Assembly (NCBI GenBank): GCA_025766275.1 | Contig: JAFKAC010000014.1 | Location: forward strand, 1,454,532-1,518,531 | Direction: 5' to 3' | DNA: 64,000 nucleotides | Origin: Lactarius indigo | Lineage: Eukaryota > Basidiomycota > Agaricomycetes > Russulales > Russulaceae | In this document: positions 38,498-48,356 of the stretch, in pieces | Numbering within the stretch: position 1 is the stretch's first letter | How the letters are laid out: each line of letters starts with the position of its first letter | The notes under the pieces: generated by a model | Told to the model about the DNA's origin: nothing | Database searches by the model: none | What the model saw: the letters and a program-made list of their open reading frames with translations, nothing else | Position numbers and translations under genes: made by a program

Positions 38498-38806
38498 TTG
38501 CAAACAGCCAAGATCCATGTATCTAAACTTATCAATGACATCAACCACATCCCCCAAGAAGCCACTAATAAAGGCCTGTGGGACAAAGAACGCTACATGA
38601 TTCCACCCCACCTACACAATCATCAGGAAGCTGACCTCCCAGAAACTCAACACAGGATTGTCATCTCAGAAATTGCACAATTCCGTGAACAAGCAGCAAG
38701 GTTCTCTGCTTTGCATGCTTCCCAGATGCATATCTCATTGTCTGCAACTTGGAATGCTGCACATGCCGTGCTAACAAACACATCTGTAGTCATACCAGAT
38801 GTCAAG
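38498..38806 (+). pseudogene. transposon-borne open frame, cut by the LINE
   Basis: About 103 residues starting MQTAKIHVSKL. The frame is open up to the LINE insertion and its continuation lies right of 39906. It is hydrophilic and without a motif I recognise. It sits inside the MULE, so it may be a second MULE frame or captured sequence. Confidence 0.45.
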
Positions 38807-39893
38807 TTTTTTTTTTTTTTTTTTTTTTTTTGAGTTGATTTTATTCCAGGGCAGTACATAATACAAATCTGGTCTTCAGACGTGAGAGTGAGGGAAAGTT
38901 GTAACTAGTATACATAAGCAAAAACTCATGTGTGGGCAGGTAAGATAAAATAGCCAAAGCTAGGCGTCACCTCCCAGAGGCAGATGGGTCAGGGTCAGAA
39001 GTAGAAGTAGGTATGTGTGGTCATCCAAAGCGTAAAGAGCCTTCACAGCTACCCACCATATAGGGGTACAGGACACAAAAGGGTAGTGCTTACGGGGTTA
39101 GGTCAGGGGCGTCGAGGGGCATAGGCAGCAACAGAGCATTGCAAGAAGAGGCAGAGTTGGATGGGAAGGATGTTGAAGACGTCCAATGCTGTGGTGCGGT
39201 CAGAGAGGTAGTGCTCAAAGTTCTGGGTGTGGGCTCAAGTAAAGTGGCGGCAGTGATGGATGATGTGGGAGAATGAATTGGCTACTCCACAGTGTGGGCA
39301 GAGGGATTCTGATAGGGGGAGGTTGGGTCGGTGTGAAAGGGTGTAGTCGGATGTAAAGGAATGGAGGGTAGCAAGTTGCATGGCAGTAGCATGTGCACAG
39401 TGGTGTATCGGCTCATAGTCATCACTGGGCTTTTTGGGGGGTATGGCAGCCAGCCACAGGGGGTGATTGTGTCCATTGGGGGGATGAGTGGGGTCGATAG
39501 AGTGTCTGTAGGCCCGGGGGCAATGGGGTTTGGTGATGACAGTGCACCAGTCATTTGCCCAGGAACGGAAGGCAGCCCCTCGTGTTTGTTTGCATACCCA
39601 AGCAGGTGATCAGATGGGTTGGGTGGCCGAAGGTGATGGGTGTTGGCATGCTTTGAGTGCCACCTTGTGGGCGTGGGAATCCAGGGCTTTCTTCTGGTCA
39701 GCTGGCGACCACACAAGGTGTATCTTCGTATTCCTAGGCTGAGAGAAGGAGGTGAGGGCACGGTGCCACATCAGCACCTCTTTTTGGTTCTCATATGAGT
39801 GGAAGGCAGTTATGTGCGATAGCACTGACTCATTGTTCGAGAGTATGTAGATATGCTGGGGGGCCGCATGTGGGAACTCAGTTGTGATGAATT
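38807..39893 (-). mobile_element. 5'-truncated LINE (non-LTR retrotransposon)
   Basis: On the minus strand the element ends in a poly(A) tail (25 T on + at 38807-38831). It is flanked by the 12-bp duplication CCAGATGTCAAG (38795-38806 and 39894-39905). The minus strand keeps the RNase H region (LSNNESVLSHI and LVWSPAD, about 39830-39700) and a C-terminal CCHC-type finger (CPHCGVANSFSHIIHHC, about 39300), with stops and frame changes. The endonuclease and reverse transcriptase are missing, the usual result of incomplete target-primed reverse transcription. Confidence 0.8.
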
Positions 39894-40149
39894 CCAGATG
39901 TCAAGTTGCACACACATCTCTGCATGATCACCTTCAGCCTCGCGTTCATCACGCCTCCTAGCCTCCTTTCGATCCTCCTCTAGCTCCCCTCCTGTTTTTC
40001 AGTTTTTCCAGGAACCTGTTGCCCATTGTTATGCTTCCACCTTCCTGCCTTTTCGAGCCTGGCTGACTTTGAAAAACCCTGTTGAGGATCGGCCTTAGCC
40101 CTGGGTTCACTGCGTGTCAGTCCCTTGAGCCTTTCCTCACTCACAGACC

Positions 40150-40336
40150 TCGTGGGACACCATTTGAGGGGGGTATCTGGGTTGATAAATTTACGTGTTT
40201 TCAGTCACTGTGTCACTTAAGCAATTACATAATTTTTCTCTCTAAGTTGACTTTAATGCTTGCACCAAATCATGTGATCTGTCACATGATGTCATGTGAC
40301 ACGTTAGGGGGGGGGGGGGGTTGAGCAAGGACAGTT
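40150..40336 (-). repeat. right terminal inverted repeat of the MULE
   Basis: Reverse complement of the left TIR with indels. It contains a pure G run (about 40307-40320) where the left copy has a C-rich string, so this microsatellite has grown or shrunk since insertion. Confidence 0.7.
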
Positions 40337-40345
40337 TTTGTAACC

Positions 40346-40640
40346 TGACCTCCACCTGACCTTATTGATGGAGAAGAGGAGTATAAAGTGGAGTGAATAG
40401 AAGATGCTCAGGAATGGGCCCAGGGCAAGGGCATAAGCTTTACTTCCTTGTCAAGTGGGAGGGATTCCCCATGAGTGATAATACATGGGAACCTATCTCA
40501 AATCTTACCCATCTAATGGACAGTATTAGAGAATATTATTGCTGATACCCATCCACCACAGGGGCTGGATGAAAGATATGAGGGACGGCCAAATAAAGAA
40601 AGAAATCCCTAGACTGCATGTTATGCTCCACAGGCATTAG
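40346..40640 (+). pseudogene. 3' end of a Gypsy pol (chromodomain) plus 22 bases of its LTR
   Basis: A frame near 40400-40546 reads [16 protein letters not shown] and then [13 protein letters not shown], the end of a chromodomain as found at the C-terminus of chromoviral integrases. It is followed at 40619 by TGTTATGCTCCACAGGCATT, which matches the start of the 443-bp solo LTR at 46841. After 22 bases the LTR is cut by the next Gypsy element. The upstream pol is gone. Confidence 0.65.
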
Positions 40641-41215
40641 TGTTACGTTTTCTCTTGGACTCGTCCTTTTCCTTCTTTCTTTTCTCGACCCACACCCATC
40701 ATATCACCTTACAAGCCCTGTATGACTACGCGGACAATACAATTACCCGGTTCCTATCACACGATCTGCTTATCGTTGTTATCTTTCGATAGAGCTTGAC
40801 ATGTGTTAGTTTCCATTCACTTCTCACTCACATGCGAGCCCGCGTGATTCTCCTTTGTTCTTACTTCAGACATCCTTTGTTCCGATTATGTCTTACCTTT
40901 GTTCCCAGACAGGGAACGGCGTTATTCCCTTATTCATTCAGTACGATCCAACGTGTATTTAAGCCTAGCACTACCTAGCTTGTACGGTAGACTAGACTTC
41001 TTGTGTAATATTACACTAGTCTGCGATCACCTCAAACCCTGACCCTCATCTTTGCTAGACCTTCGAGTCTTAGCCTTCCTCTATAGCCCAAGTGACGTGC
41101 GTCCTTGTGGCTCTTGTGCATCATCATCTCTGAAGTCAAGCCTCCGAGCTTGGACTACCGATCGATTGACTGACTTAGTACAGGTCGTACTCAACGCCCC
41201 TGTAGTGGCGTTACA
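40641..41215 (+). repeat. 5' LTR of Gypsy-1 (575 bp)
   Basis: Starts TGTTACG and ends CGTTACA. A TATA-like TATTTAA lies at 40956-40962. A diverged second copy of this LTR is at 49820-50326 plus 60752-60828. No matching 3' LTR follows in the window, because the element is cut in its reverse transcriptase. Confidence 0.8.
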
Positions 41216-41217
41216 TT

Positions 41218-41228
41218 AAGTCTAGTCT
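41218..41228 (+). promoter_or_regulatory. self-priming primer-binding site of Gypsy-1
   Basis: AAGTCTAGTCT, starting two bases after the LTR, is the exact reverse complement of AGACTAGACTT at 40989-40999 in the LTR. That segment lies about 30 bases after the TATA box, where the transcript should begin. This is the Tf1-type arrangement in which the RNA 5' end folds back as primer. Confidence 0.7.
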
Positions 41229-41229
41229 C

Positions 41230-42868
41230 TAACACCGTGGCTCTCACCAGTTGAAGCCGAACGCAGTTTGTCAAGGAGTACTTGGAGCGGCATCCCTACG
41301 ACGACTTACGACCCTCTATCAAGGGAACCGCTCTCTGGAGAAACACTCCACACGACGAAGGATATTACATTTACGACCCTGACAAACTCACATACGAGCC
41401 AATCGAATATATTGAAGACCAACACATCTGGGCCTACGTTGCCTACTCTGACTCAAAGCACTCCTGGTACTCCTATAAACCCGTCCCCGCGCACTTAGGA
41501 CTAGGACCAGGAAAAGGACAGATCAGTGTCATCGAGGCCGATTCTGATATCGAAGAACCATCCTCCGAACCCGACTTAGACAACCCAACTCTTACACCAA
41601 CCATTCAACGACCTGTGGACTTCGCGTCATATGCCAACATGTCCACCACCCAACTCTCCACCACCCTCACCACAGCACAACCAACCAGATCCTCCAACCC
41701 CGCAGGGTCCTCGTCAGCGAATCCTTCAGGTAGTGGAGGACATCCTCTGGGAGGAGGTATGCTGGCAAGTGGAGGAAGCGCTGCGGGAGGCGCAGGAAGC
41801 CATCATGGAGGTGGTGCGCCTGGAGGTGGAGGTGGTGCGCCTGGAGGTGGAGGCGGTGTGCCTGGAGGTGGAGGCAGAGGCGGCACGCCTGGAGGTGGAG
41901 GCGGCGGAGCAGCAGCTGGTGCAGCAGCCAGAGGACCTCCCCCACCAAATGGCCGACTTGGGGGAAACCCCCCACCAGAATTTAGCAGAGATCAGGAAAC
42001 CAGCCGAGCCTTCCTCAACGCATTCACACTCTACCGAGGAATGAACCCAAATGTCCAGCAATTAACCCTCCCCTACTCCAGAGCGATGACCCTTTTATCC
42101 TACATTTGAGGGCCATTGGTGGACGACTGGGTCAAAGAGCAAATACAATGGCTGGGCGATCAACTGGCCAGAGGAGTAGCCATGAACGCAGAAAATCTGT
42201 GGAACACCATAGAAACTCGCTTCATTCAGGTGTACACCAACACCACCCAGCAACAGAAAGCCCGCCACACCATTCAAAGTCTACGAATGGACAAAGAAGA
42301 TATCAACACGTATATCGCCAAGTTCTCCAACTTGGCCAACAAAGCTGGGTATAACAAGGACGAAGCCACGACACTGGAGATCTTCCAAAAGGGCCTCCCG
42401 AATGCATTGGTCATAAACGCAATCAAATTTCACCATCCCATGGATTGGGATGACTGGAAAACAGTGGTCACCCTCCAGCAAGTGGAGTATCTCCTACTCA
42501 AAGATAGACTCACCAAAGGGAGGACTGACAAAAAGGGAGGAGCATCCCGCGACCAGTGGCTGTCCACCCTAAATAAAACCAAGGATCCGAACATGATGGA
42601 CATTGGATGTACCCGTGCTCGAGCAGCCATGATGGACAAAGAAAAGAAACAACTTCAAAAAGAAGGAAGATGTTTCCGATGCCGAGGCCAAGGACATATC
42701 TCCCGGTTCTGCCCTCAGAAGCCAGCAACAACGGCCAAGGTTGCCAACACGAATGACCCAACCCCTACAACGGCCACCATCTCTATGACGGCGTCACGGC
42801 CCCTTTCGAACAAAGAACAAGCCGATGCTCAAGTAGTGGCATTATTTGCCCAAACTCCCGAAGTATGA
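41230..42868 (+). pseudogene. Gypsy-1 gag
   Basis: One frame from before 41282 to 42868 with a single TGA at 42107-42109. The N-terminal part (RHPYDDLRPSIKGT, IWAYVAYSDSKHSWYSYKP) is followed by a Gly-rich low-complexity section encoded by 21-nt repeats near 41800-41910. Then come the capsid region (ENLWNTIETRFIQVY) and a CCHC zinc knuckle CFRCRGQGHISRFC (about 42670-42710). Gag packages the element RNA. The stop lies between the Gly-rich part and the capsid and looks like a CGA-to-TGA change. Confidence 0.75.
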
Positions 42869-43777
42869 GAACTAATGGTGGACAAACTCTTCGGGCAGAA
42901 GAAGGATTTTCTGAACGCTTGAACCTGGTGGCCTGGGCTAGAGCATTAAGACTTAGCGTGTACAATAGCAGATTCCGATCCATGCAAATTCCAGTACTTT
43001 TCAAATCTGCTCACGCGACGGCCAAACGAAACATTCTCATAGATTCTGGCGCAACCAACAATTTCATAAGCACAAATCTCTTAAAACGACTCAAAATCGC
43101 CTGGCTAGCCACTGAACACCCCATTAAGATATGGAATGTGGATGGAACCCATAATCAAGGAGGAGAAATCACGTCCTTCACTGACCTCACCGTCAAAACC
43201 GGAGGAAGAACCTAGAACCTTCAATTTCTCATCACCGATCTAGGAAACAACAAAGTTATACTGGGTTACCCCTGGTTTACAGCTTTCGAACCCAAATTCC
43301 ACTGGTGGGATGCTACAATCGACGAAGAATTCCAACCAGTGGTCATCACCAGTCTGAATTTGTCTGACGAAGCCATGCCTTTAGAAGCCACTATCAAGGC
43401 ATTGGAGATGTATCAACTGGACGAATCAGCCTGGGAACAACTAGAAAACAAGGACGATCCCCATATCTGACTGTGAAAAACAACAACAGCATCCGAGTTA
43501 GCACAGCAAGAAGCAGCGAAGAAGCCCCAGAAGACCTTCAAAGAGATGGTCCCGGAAGAATACCGGAGACATCACAAGGTCTTCAGCGAAGAAGCGTCCC
43601 AATGCTTTCCCCCTTCACGCCCATGGGATCACGCCATAGACCTAATCCCAAATGCCCCAGAAACGATGGATTGTAAAGTATACCTGCTCACAATCCCTGA
43701 AACTGAGAAATTGACGGAGTTTATAACTGAACATCTGGACAAGAAGTACATCCAACCGTCGAAATCCCCCTTAGGGT
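42865..43777 (+). pseudogene. Gypsy-1 pol, protease and start of reverse transcriptase, truncated
   Basis: Overlaps the end of gag. The protease motif ILIDSGATNNFIS is near 43033, then stops occur at 43213 (TAG) and 43468 (TGA). The pre-RT motif PPSRPWDHAIDL (about 43600) and YIQPSKSPLG follow, where the sequence leaves the element abruptly at about 43777. The rest of pol and the 3' LTR are missing. Confidence 0.7.
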
Positions 43778-44008
43778 GAGGCTGTACTACACCACCGAAG
43801 GTGGTGTGTTAAACTGAAGTGGCGGAGAGGACGACGTACCAAGGTACTGCTGGGGGATCCCAACAACGCAATCCTTTCGCTTTTATGCTCTTCAGGATAC
43901 GATCGTCTAAAAATGGTAAGTAAACCGGACCGACTGCCCCGTGAGGGGAATTCAGCGGATAATCTGTGGGGGTCAGGTCGACCTTCGGTGGTGTACTACA
44001 GCCTACCC
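43770..44008. repeat. 230-bp inverted-repeat unit
   Basis: AGGCTGTACTACACCACCGA at 43781 onwards pairs with ACCTTCGGTGGTGTACTACA at 43980 onwards. 23 of 24 positions match, and the pairing extends outwards through AGGGT on both sides. It starts exactly where Gypsy-1 pol breaks off. It could be a small foldback transposon or the end of the Penelope-like element. No clear target duplication is seen. Confidence 0.55.
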
Positions 44009-44476
44009 TGAAAGCTGACAAAGTCAGTAACGGGAATTATGACGCACCCCAAATGTACATGTCACTAGTTTCGCAAGACCGTCAGATCCCCATGGATTGA
44101 CTAGTGGTAAACTGTACATACAACTGATAAGAAACTCCGTGGACAAGGTCCGGACATCCCCAAAAGTAAGTGAGTCAATGCGGTGACTCGGGAACGGACG
44201 TACCTTGCGTGTGCGGTAAAGGGGAATCCCTTGAATTATCCCCTGGGGTTTATTCCCATGAGATGCATCTCGGGCCTGTACCTTGCGCCCCTGTGCCTAA
44301 GTGCCTGCGCCAGCCCCCTGGCACCCGTATTTCCGTCGGAGGTCTCCGTGAGATCAGATCTCAGATTAGCGCCCACTGCTAGGAACTACTTCTTTCCGGG
44401 CCGGACTAGCGCCGGTCACGTACTCGTTTCGTCCGTCGACATGCTAAGCGCCGGTCCTTGACCTACGAGAGACTTC
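44009..44476. other. unassigned transposon-derived sequence
   Basis: No open frame with a recognisable motif. It lies between the inverted-repeat unit and the telomere-type repeats and may belong to an older Penelope-type insertion. Confidence 0.35.
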
Positions 44477-44519
44477 TTTAGGGTTTAGGGTTTAGGGTTA
44501 GGTTTAGGGTTTAGGGTTT
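44477..44519 (+). repeat. interstitial telomere-type repeats
   Basis: Six units in a row: TTTAGGG three times, one shortened TTAGG, then TTTAGGG twice, followed by TTTC. A looser GGGTTTAGGG-like remnant is at 44588-44604. The G-rich strand points to the right, towards the Penelope-like element whose 3' end abuts the array. Confidence 0.85.
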
Positions 44520-46497
44520 CTAAACACAGTTGCAGGTTAGAATATGACCTGTGCGTTCCTGGATTAACAGTACTAGCAAACTCACAGGGTTTAGGGCTTA
44601 GGGGTTGATGGTTCGCCTCCCTAGCTTACTCGGTTAATATGTCTGGCATTCCCGAGACCTGGAGTTACCTACCAACACTAGATTGGATTATCGGTTACTT
44701 TGATGATTTGATATAGCGCTCTCCACAACTGGAGGAGAGAATTCAAGCGCTGTGCTGGCCATGAGCTGGTTACGCCAAGGCGTCACTCCAGAATCTGACA
44801 CTATCTCCGTCGGTGACCCCCCCACTAGAGGCCTAAGGTCCCGATCGAATTACTGTTCATATGCCCTGCCTACTATCACTGCTCGCACAGTAGCCTGACT
44901 ACTAGCGCCACTACTAAGTCACCCGCTTGTGCCGGAGCACGCGTGGGTTGCCTGTTCATGACCTGTTCGCCAGGTGTTCAGCATCGCCCGTATTGCTACG
45001 CACGCTCTCGAGGAAGGGAGCTAGAACTAGGGGAATGACCTTTGCTACTAAGTTCAGTGCGCCCAGGACTTATTGGTGTTGCCTGTACCTGCGCATACTT
45101 TTCGCTGTCCCCAACGGGACAAGCTGGGTTCTCTTAGAGAGTTTGTAATCACCATGGCCCGGTTTGCGCAGCTACGCTCGCCAAGTAACCCATGTAGACT
45201 TCCCAGTCAAAAGGAGTTATCCTTAGTAATAAAGCTTGTGCGATCGTCACTTAGACTGATGCACGCGTTCAGCAAACGCAATTTTTGGCCCCCCAAGCAG
45301 AACATTTGCTAAATGTCTACTTATAGGGGAAATCACGCTGCCTAATAGCAGTACGCCAGAATGTGAGATCTAACTTTAAGATGAGTGCAAATCCTAGAGG
45401 AGTGGCCCTTAAAGGCGCCTCGCTCCTCGTCCCCAGGTCCCGCTAGAGCCAGAGGCCCATGCGTTACTGGTGCGTTGCACTGACGAATCCGGATCCAAGT
45501 GGCTATGTACATACTCGTCGGCTTCCATGCTGGTTGTTACCCCAGCCGGCCCAGTGACCATAGCATTGATATCGCTAACCAGATTAGTAGGGGGGGGTAT
45601 AAACGCTGATAAGGCGTTCTCGGTTACATGGTCGAGGTCCACTACTGATTCGTCTAGATTCTCTAGGACAGTTTTTTTCCAGAGATTTGTTAAGTCGAGC
45701 ATATTCCGCGTCCTTTTTCGGCTAAGAATTACTCGTGAGTTGAACATATTGGTTTCCGACAGGTCGTATTCGTCGGCCGAAGGGCTTTCGTCAACTGGTG
45801 GCGGCGGGTAGTCACTGTCGTGGTTCCCAGAATGGTGGTGTTCAAGCCACGTTCTCCAATAGTCAAATATAGACTGTCCAAATTCATGCGCGTTGAAATA
45901 GTTCCAGGCTAAGTTGTACTCGGTTTTCAATACCAGCGTGTCCGCGTCTGTAGATGGCTGCGGGTTAAGCAGTTTCTTTTCCCATCTCACTGATATATTA
46001 GTTGAAAGCCATTTATGTACTAGCTCGGCTGGGTATCCTCTATGGATGTAGAGGCTGACAAGGCCCCTCAATGCTTCATGGTAGTTTTCGTGTGTACTAC
46101 TAAGCACCGCCAACCGTGACATCTCGCCCAAAAAGGTCCCTCTTTTTACGTCGAGGGGATGAGCTGATATCCATGGAATTCTTTCTTGGTGGTTCCCGGC
46201 CTTGCGGTAAGGCTTATACTGTAGTGTGTTGTTACCGTCTTGGTACAACAGCATGTCTAGGAAAGGCTGCGATGGCCCCGGGTTTGCCCACTCTATGACA
46301 CAATTGTCAAATTGAATAAGTGACTCCAGCAAGTCGATTGCGTCCTGGTTAGTGTCCGCGTAAACGATTGCAAGGCAGTCATCAATGTACCTCCCGTAAA
46401 AAAATATATCTGGGTGGTCAAGGACTCCTGATTTTCTCTCGAAATAATAACCGTGTATATATGCCAACTCTGGACGGTTGGCCACACCCAAATTTCA
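44520..46497 (-). mobile_element. Penelope-like element (Coprina-type, endonuclease-deficient), 5'-truncated
   Basis: The reverse transcriptase frame runs leftwards from 46497 and stops at 45409. The 890-base remainder to 44520 would be the 3' untranslated part and ends at the telomere-type array. The right edge cuts the enzyme just before its GVANRPELA motif, so this is a 5'-truncated copy. There is no sign of a GIY-YIG endonuclease, which fits the telomere-attached branch of the family described from rotifers (Athena) and basidiomycetes (Coprina). Confidence 0.7.
45409..46497 (-). pseudogene. Penelope-like reverse transcriptase, C-terminal part
   Basis: About 360 residues remain without a stop. 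The catalytic motif is RYIDDCLAI (about 46395-46370), preceded by GVANRPELAYIHGYYF. It is followed by the conserved FLDMLLYQDGNNTLQYKPYRK and the KRGTFLGEMSRLAVLSS thumb segment typical of Penelope-like enzymes. The last 120 residues are acidic and Pro/Ser-rich. The fingers and the first catalytic Asp are missing on the 5' side. The frame is open, so the insertion is not very old. Confidence 0.75.
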
Positions 46498-46535
46498 AAC
46501 TCCGATAGTTGATGACATAAGCCTGGTCGTCAACC
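46498..46535 (-). repeat. short LTR fragment, Gypsy-2-like, reversed
   Basis: Its reverse complement reads CAGGCTTATGTCATCAACT and ATCGGAGTTTGAAATTT, which resemble the middle of the Gypsy-2 LTR. It forms the junction at the truncated end of the Penelope-like element. Confidence 0.5.
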
Positions 46536-46793
46536 CTCTATATCACACCCACAGTCCCCCCTAGTCCTATGTGTCGTTCATCATTTAAAATCCCTGGCCA
46601 ACAAAACAAACTGATGCACCTTAGAAAAAAGCCATCAAACAAGCTGCTCTCTTGCTTGGTGGAGAGTGCTGGATAAGTCTATGGGCACTCTAAGTTGTAT
46701 GCATCTACAATCAGACTCAGGTCTGTTTTGTAAATGAGGATAAAACAATTGTTGTAATTGTCTACTTTGATGATGTCCTCTTCCTCAGAAAAT

Positions 46794-47411
46794 ATGTAAC
46801 CATACAGTAGAAACATTTAGCTTGGTGTGAGCAAGTCTGGTGTTATGCTCCACCGGCGTTAGTCTGACTTTGGACTGCGAATAGGCATAATCAACTTAGT
46901 GAATATTGAGCAAATGGGGGGATCACAATGTCAACCCAACGCAAGCTGAAAACAGGGGGCACTACTTGACACATGCTGCAGCAAAGGTGAAGAGCTACTA
47001 TCCTTCAATGGATAGAAGTGGAAGTACTCTTAGTTGAAGACTAAGTAAGGCAGCACATGGGCTTTAAAGCACCACTAGAATAGTAAGTAACCAATCGCAT
47101 AACTAGCTAGCTTGAACCCTAGTACAGCGATCCTAGGAATGAGTCATACATTAGTCACAATCACATGCAAACTACTATGCTGACTGATGCAATGTAAGTG
47201 TCCATGACTAATACTGATGTTGGACCGTAGTCATAACTGGTCATGAGTCATATGTAATGAGTCAACCAGTCTGTACCATAACATCTGGTCTTTCTATGTC
47301 AATGAGCAAGGGTTTAGCCAGTAGTGGCAAGGTTTAAGTGGTTAAAAAGGATCTCAGAGTATGACAGTTCAGGGGTTCAAGAGGTTCGACAGTTCAGCAG
47401 AAAGTTACCCC
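46794..47411 (+). repeat. LTR-1 family fragment, split by a solo LTR
   Basis: Two pieces, 46794-46840 and 47284-47411, align to the solo LTR at 32266-33504 from about its position 32685 on (CAGTAGAAACATTTAGCTTGG, AATGGCAAGG-like, TTTAAGTGGTTAA, GGATCTCAGAGTATGACA). The gap holds the 443-bp solo LTR. Confidence 0.7.
46841..47283. mobile_element. solo LTR (family LTR-2), 443 bp
   Basis: Starts TGTTATGCTCC and ends CCATAACA, flanked by TCTGG on both sides (46836-46840, 47284-47288). Its first bases match the LTR stub at 40619-40640, so that chromoviral fragment belongs to the same family. Confidence 0.85.
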
Positions 47412-47893
47412 TATCATGAACCTATAAACCTGGTCGTGACTCAAGGCACTTAAGACCAGACCAGACCAGGCTTATGTCATCAACTTCCTAAAGGGGAAAT
47501 CCGAAATCGGAGTTTGAATTTCACTCGTGTCATGTGTTTGCTCTATCTTGTGTGCACATGTATCAAATCAATGAAGATAATCAACCCAAGTTACCACCCC
47601 TTTTGGGAACTTTCCACCAGGATCACACCACTATGGTGCAATATGGTGTCATCAACTGTGGTGCAGTCGTTCTATGTTTAAACTCTTTCTGATTGGACTC
47701 TATTGTTAGATGTCTCTAGAATGTTCCTTTGCACAGCACCCATGGACAGACCCTAAGCCTGCCCTAAACCTACACACAGACCACCCCTTGTAGTATTATA
47801 AGCTGGGTGCAATTCTACAGACAGTCCCTCAGACTGTCCACTTGTGACATCCTCCCTCTTGCCTCTCAGCTCCTTCAAGTGCCCAGGGTGCAG
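47412..47893 (+). repeat. old Gypsy-2-like LTR fragment
   Basis: Diverged copy of the Gypsy-2 LTR (ATGAACCTATAAACC, ATCGGAGTTTGAAT, CTCTATTGTTAGATGTCTCTAGAATG, TCCCTCAGACTGTCC). It stops within the last 150 bases of the LTR, where a different LTR begins. Confidence 0.7.
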
Positions 47894-48356
47894 CACTACT
47901 CTGTGATGTAGGACTCCTTGTCCAAAGTGTCTAACACTTCTCTACACTCGATCTTGCTAGTGCACAGAGTCTAACAGGTGTGATGCATTGATATAGTTCA
48001 ACTGCAAAGACTTTGAGGTGCCCTGGTTAAGGACTGAAGTGGGGGGTGCACATGAAGAGGGGATGGAGTGAGGTCACACCAAAGTACAATGGCAAGGTTG
48101 CTAGATTGCAAATGAAGCCAAGTCTGGCTTTCTACAGTCTATGGTACAAGTTTATATAGGGTGAGGTTCCAAACAACATGAACACAGGCCCACACAGTAG
48201 CAAAGAGACTAAATGGAACAAGGGGATACTCGGATCAAAAGAAACAGTGCCACTAGCAATAGTAGCTCCTTTGGTAACAAAGTATGGGACAAAAGGAGAA
48301 AGAACATGTTGAGAACATACTGTAACTGAGGTCCAAAGTGTTGGATCATAACAAAA
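47894..48356 (-). repeat. Gypsy-3-type LTR fragment, reversed
   Basis: Read on the minus strand it starts TGTTATGATCCAACACTTTG at 48356 and follows the Gypsy-3 LTR of 61382-61961 until the GTAGTGCTGCACCCTG segment. The last part of the LTR is missing. Confidence 0.7.

Larger units (their letters stand above)
32187..40336 (+). mobile_element. Mutator-like element (MULE), 8.1 kb including later insertions
   Basis: Ends are AACTGTC at 32187 and its reverse complement at 40330-40336, each followed by a long, diverged terminal inverted repeat (over 150 nt if the inserted LTR is taken out). The flanks TTTATAACC (32178-32186) and TTTGTAACC (40337-40345) agree at 8 of 9 positions, fitting the 9-bp duplication of Mutator elements. 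Inside are a MULE transposase pseudogene, a repeat block, a solo LTR that split the left TIR, and a LINE. Without the two insertions the element was about 5.8 kb. Confidence 0.8.

Noticed and set aside
40307..40320. G-run as a G-quadruplex regulatory element
   Set aside because: It is a simple homopolymer in a decayed TIR; the paired left end has a C-rich string with other bases, so no conserved structure.
43770..46497. Hammerhead ribozyme in the Penelope-like region
   Set aside because: I found no CTGANGA core with a matching GAAA and closing stems by eye; a covariance search would be needed.
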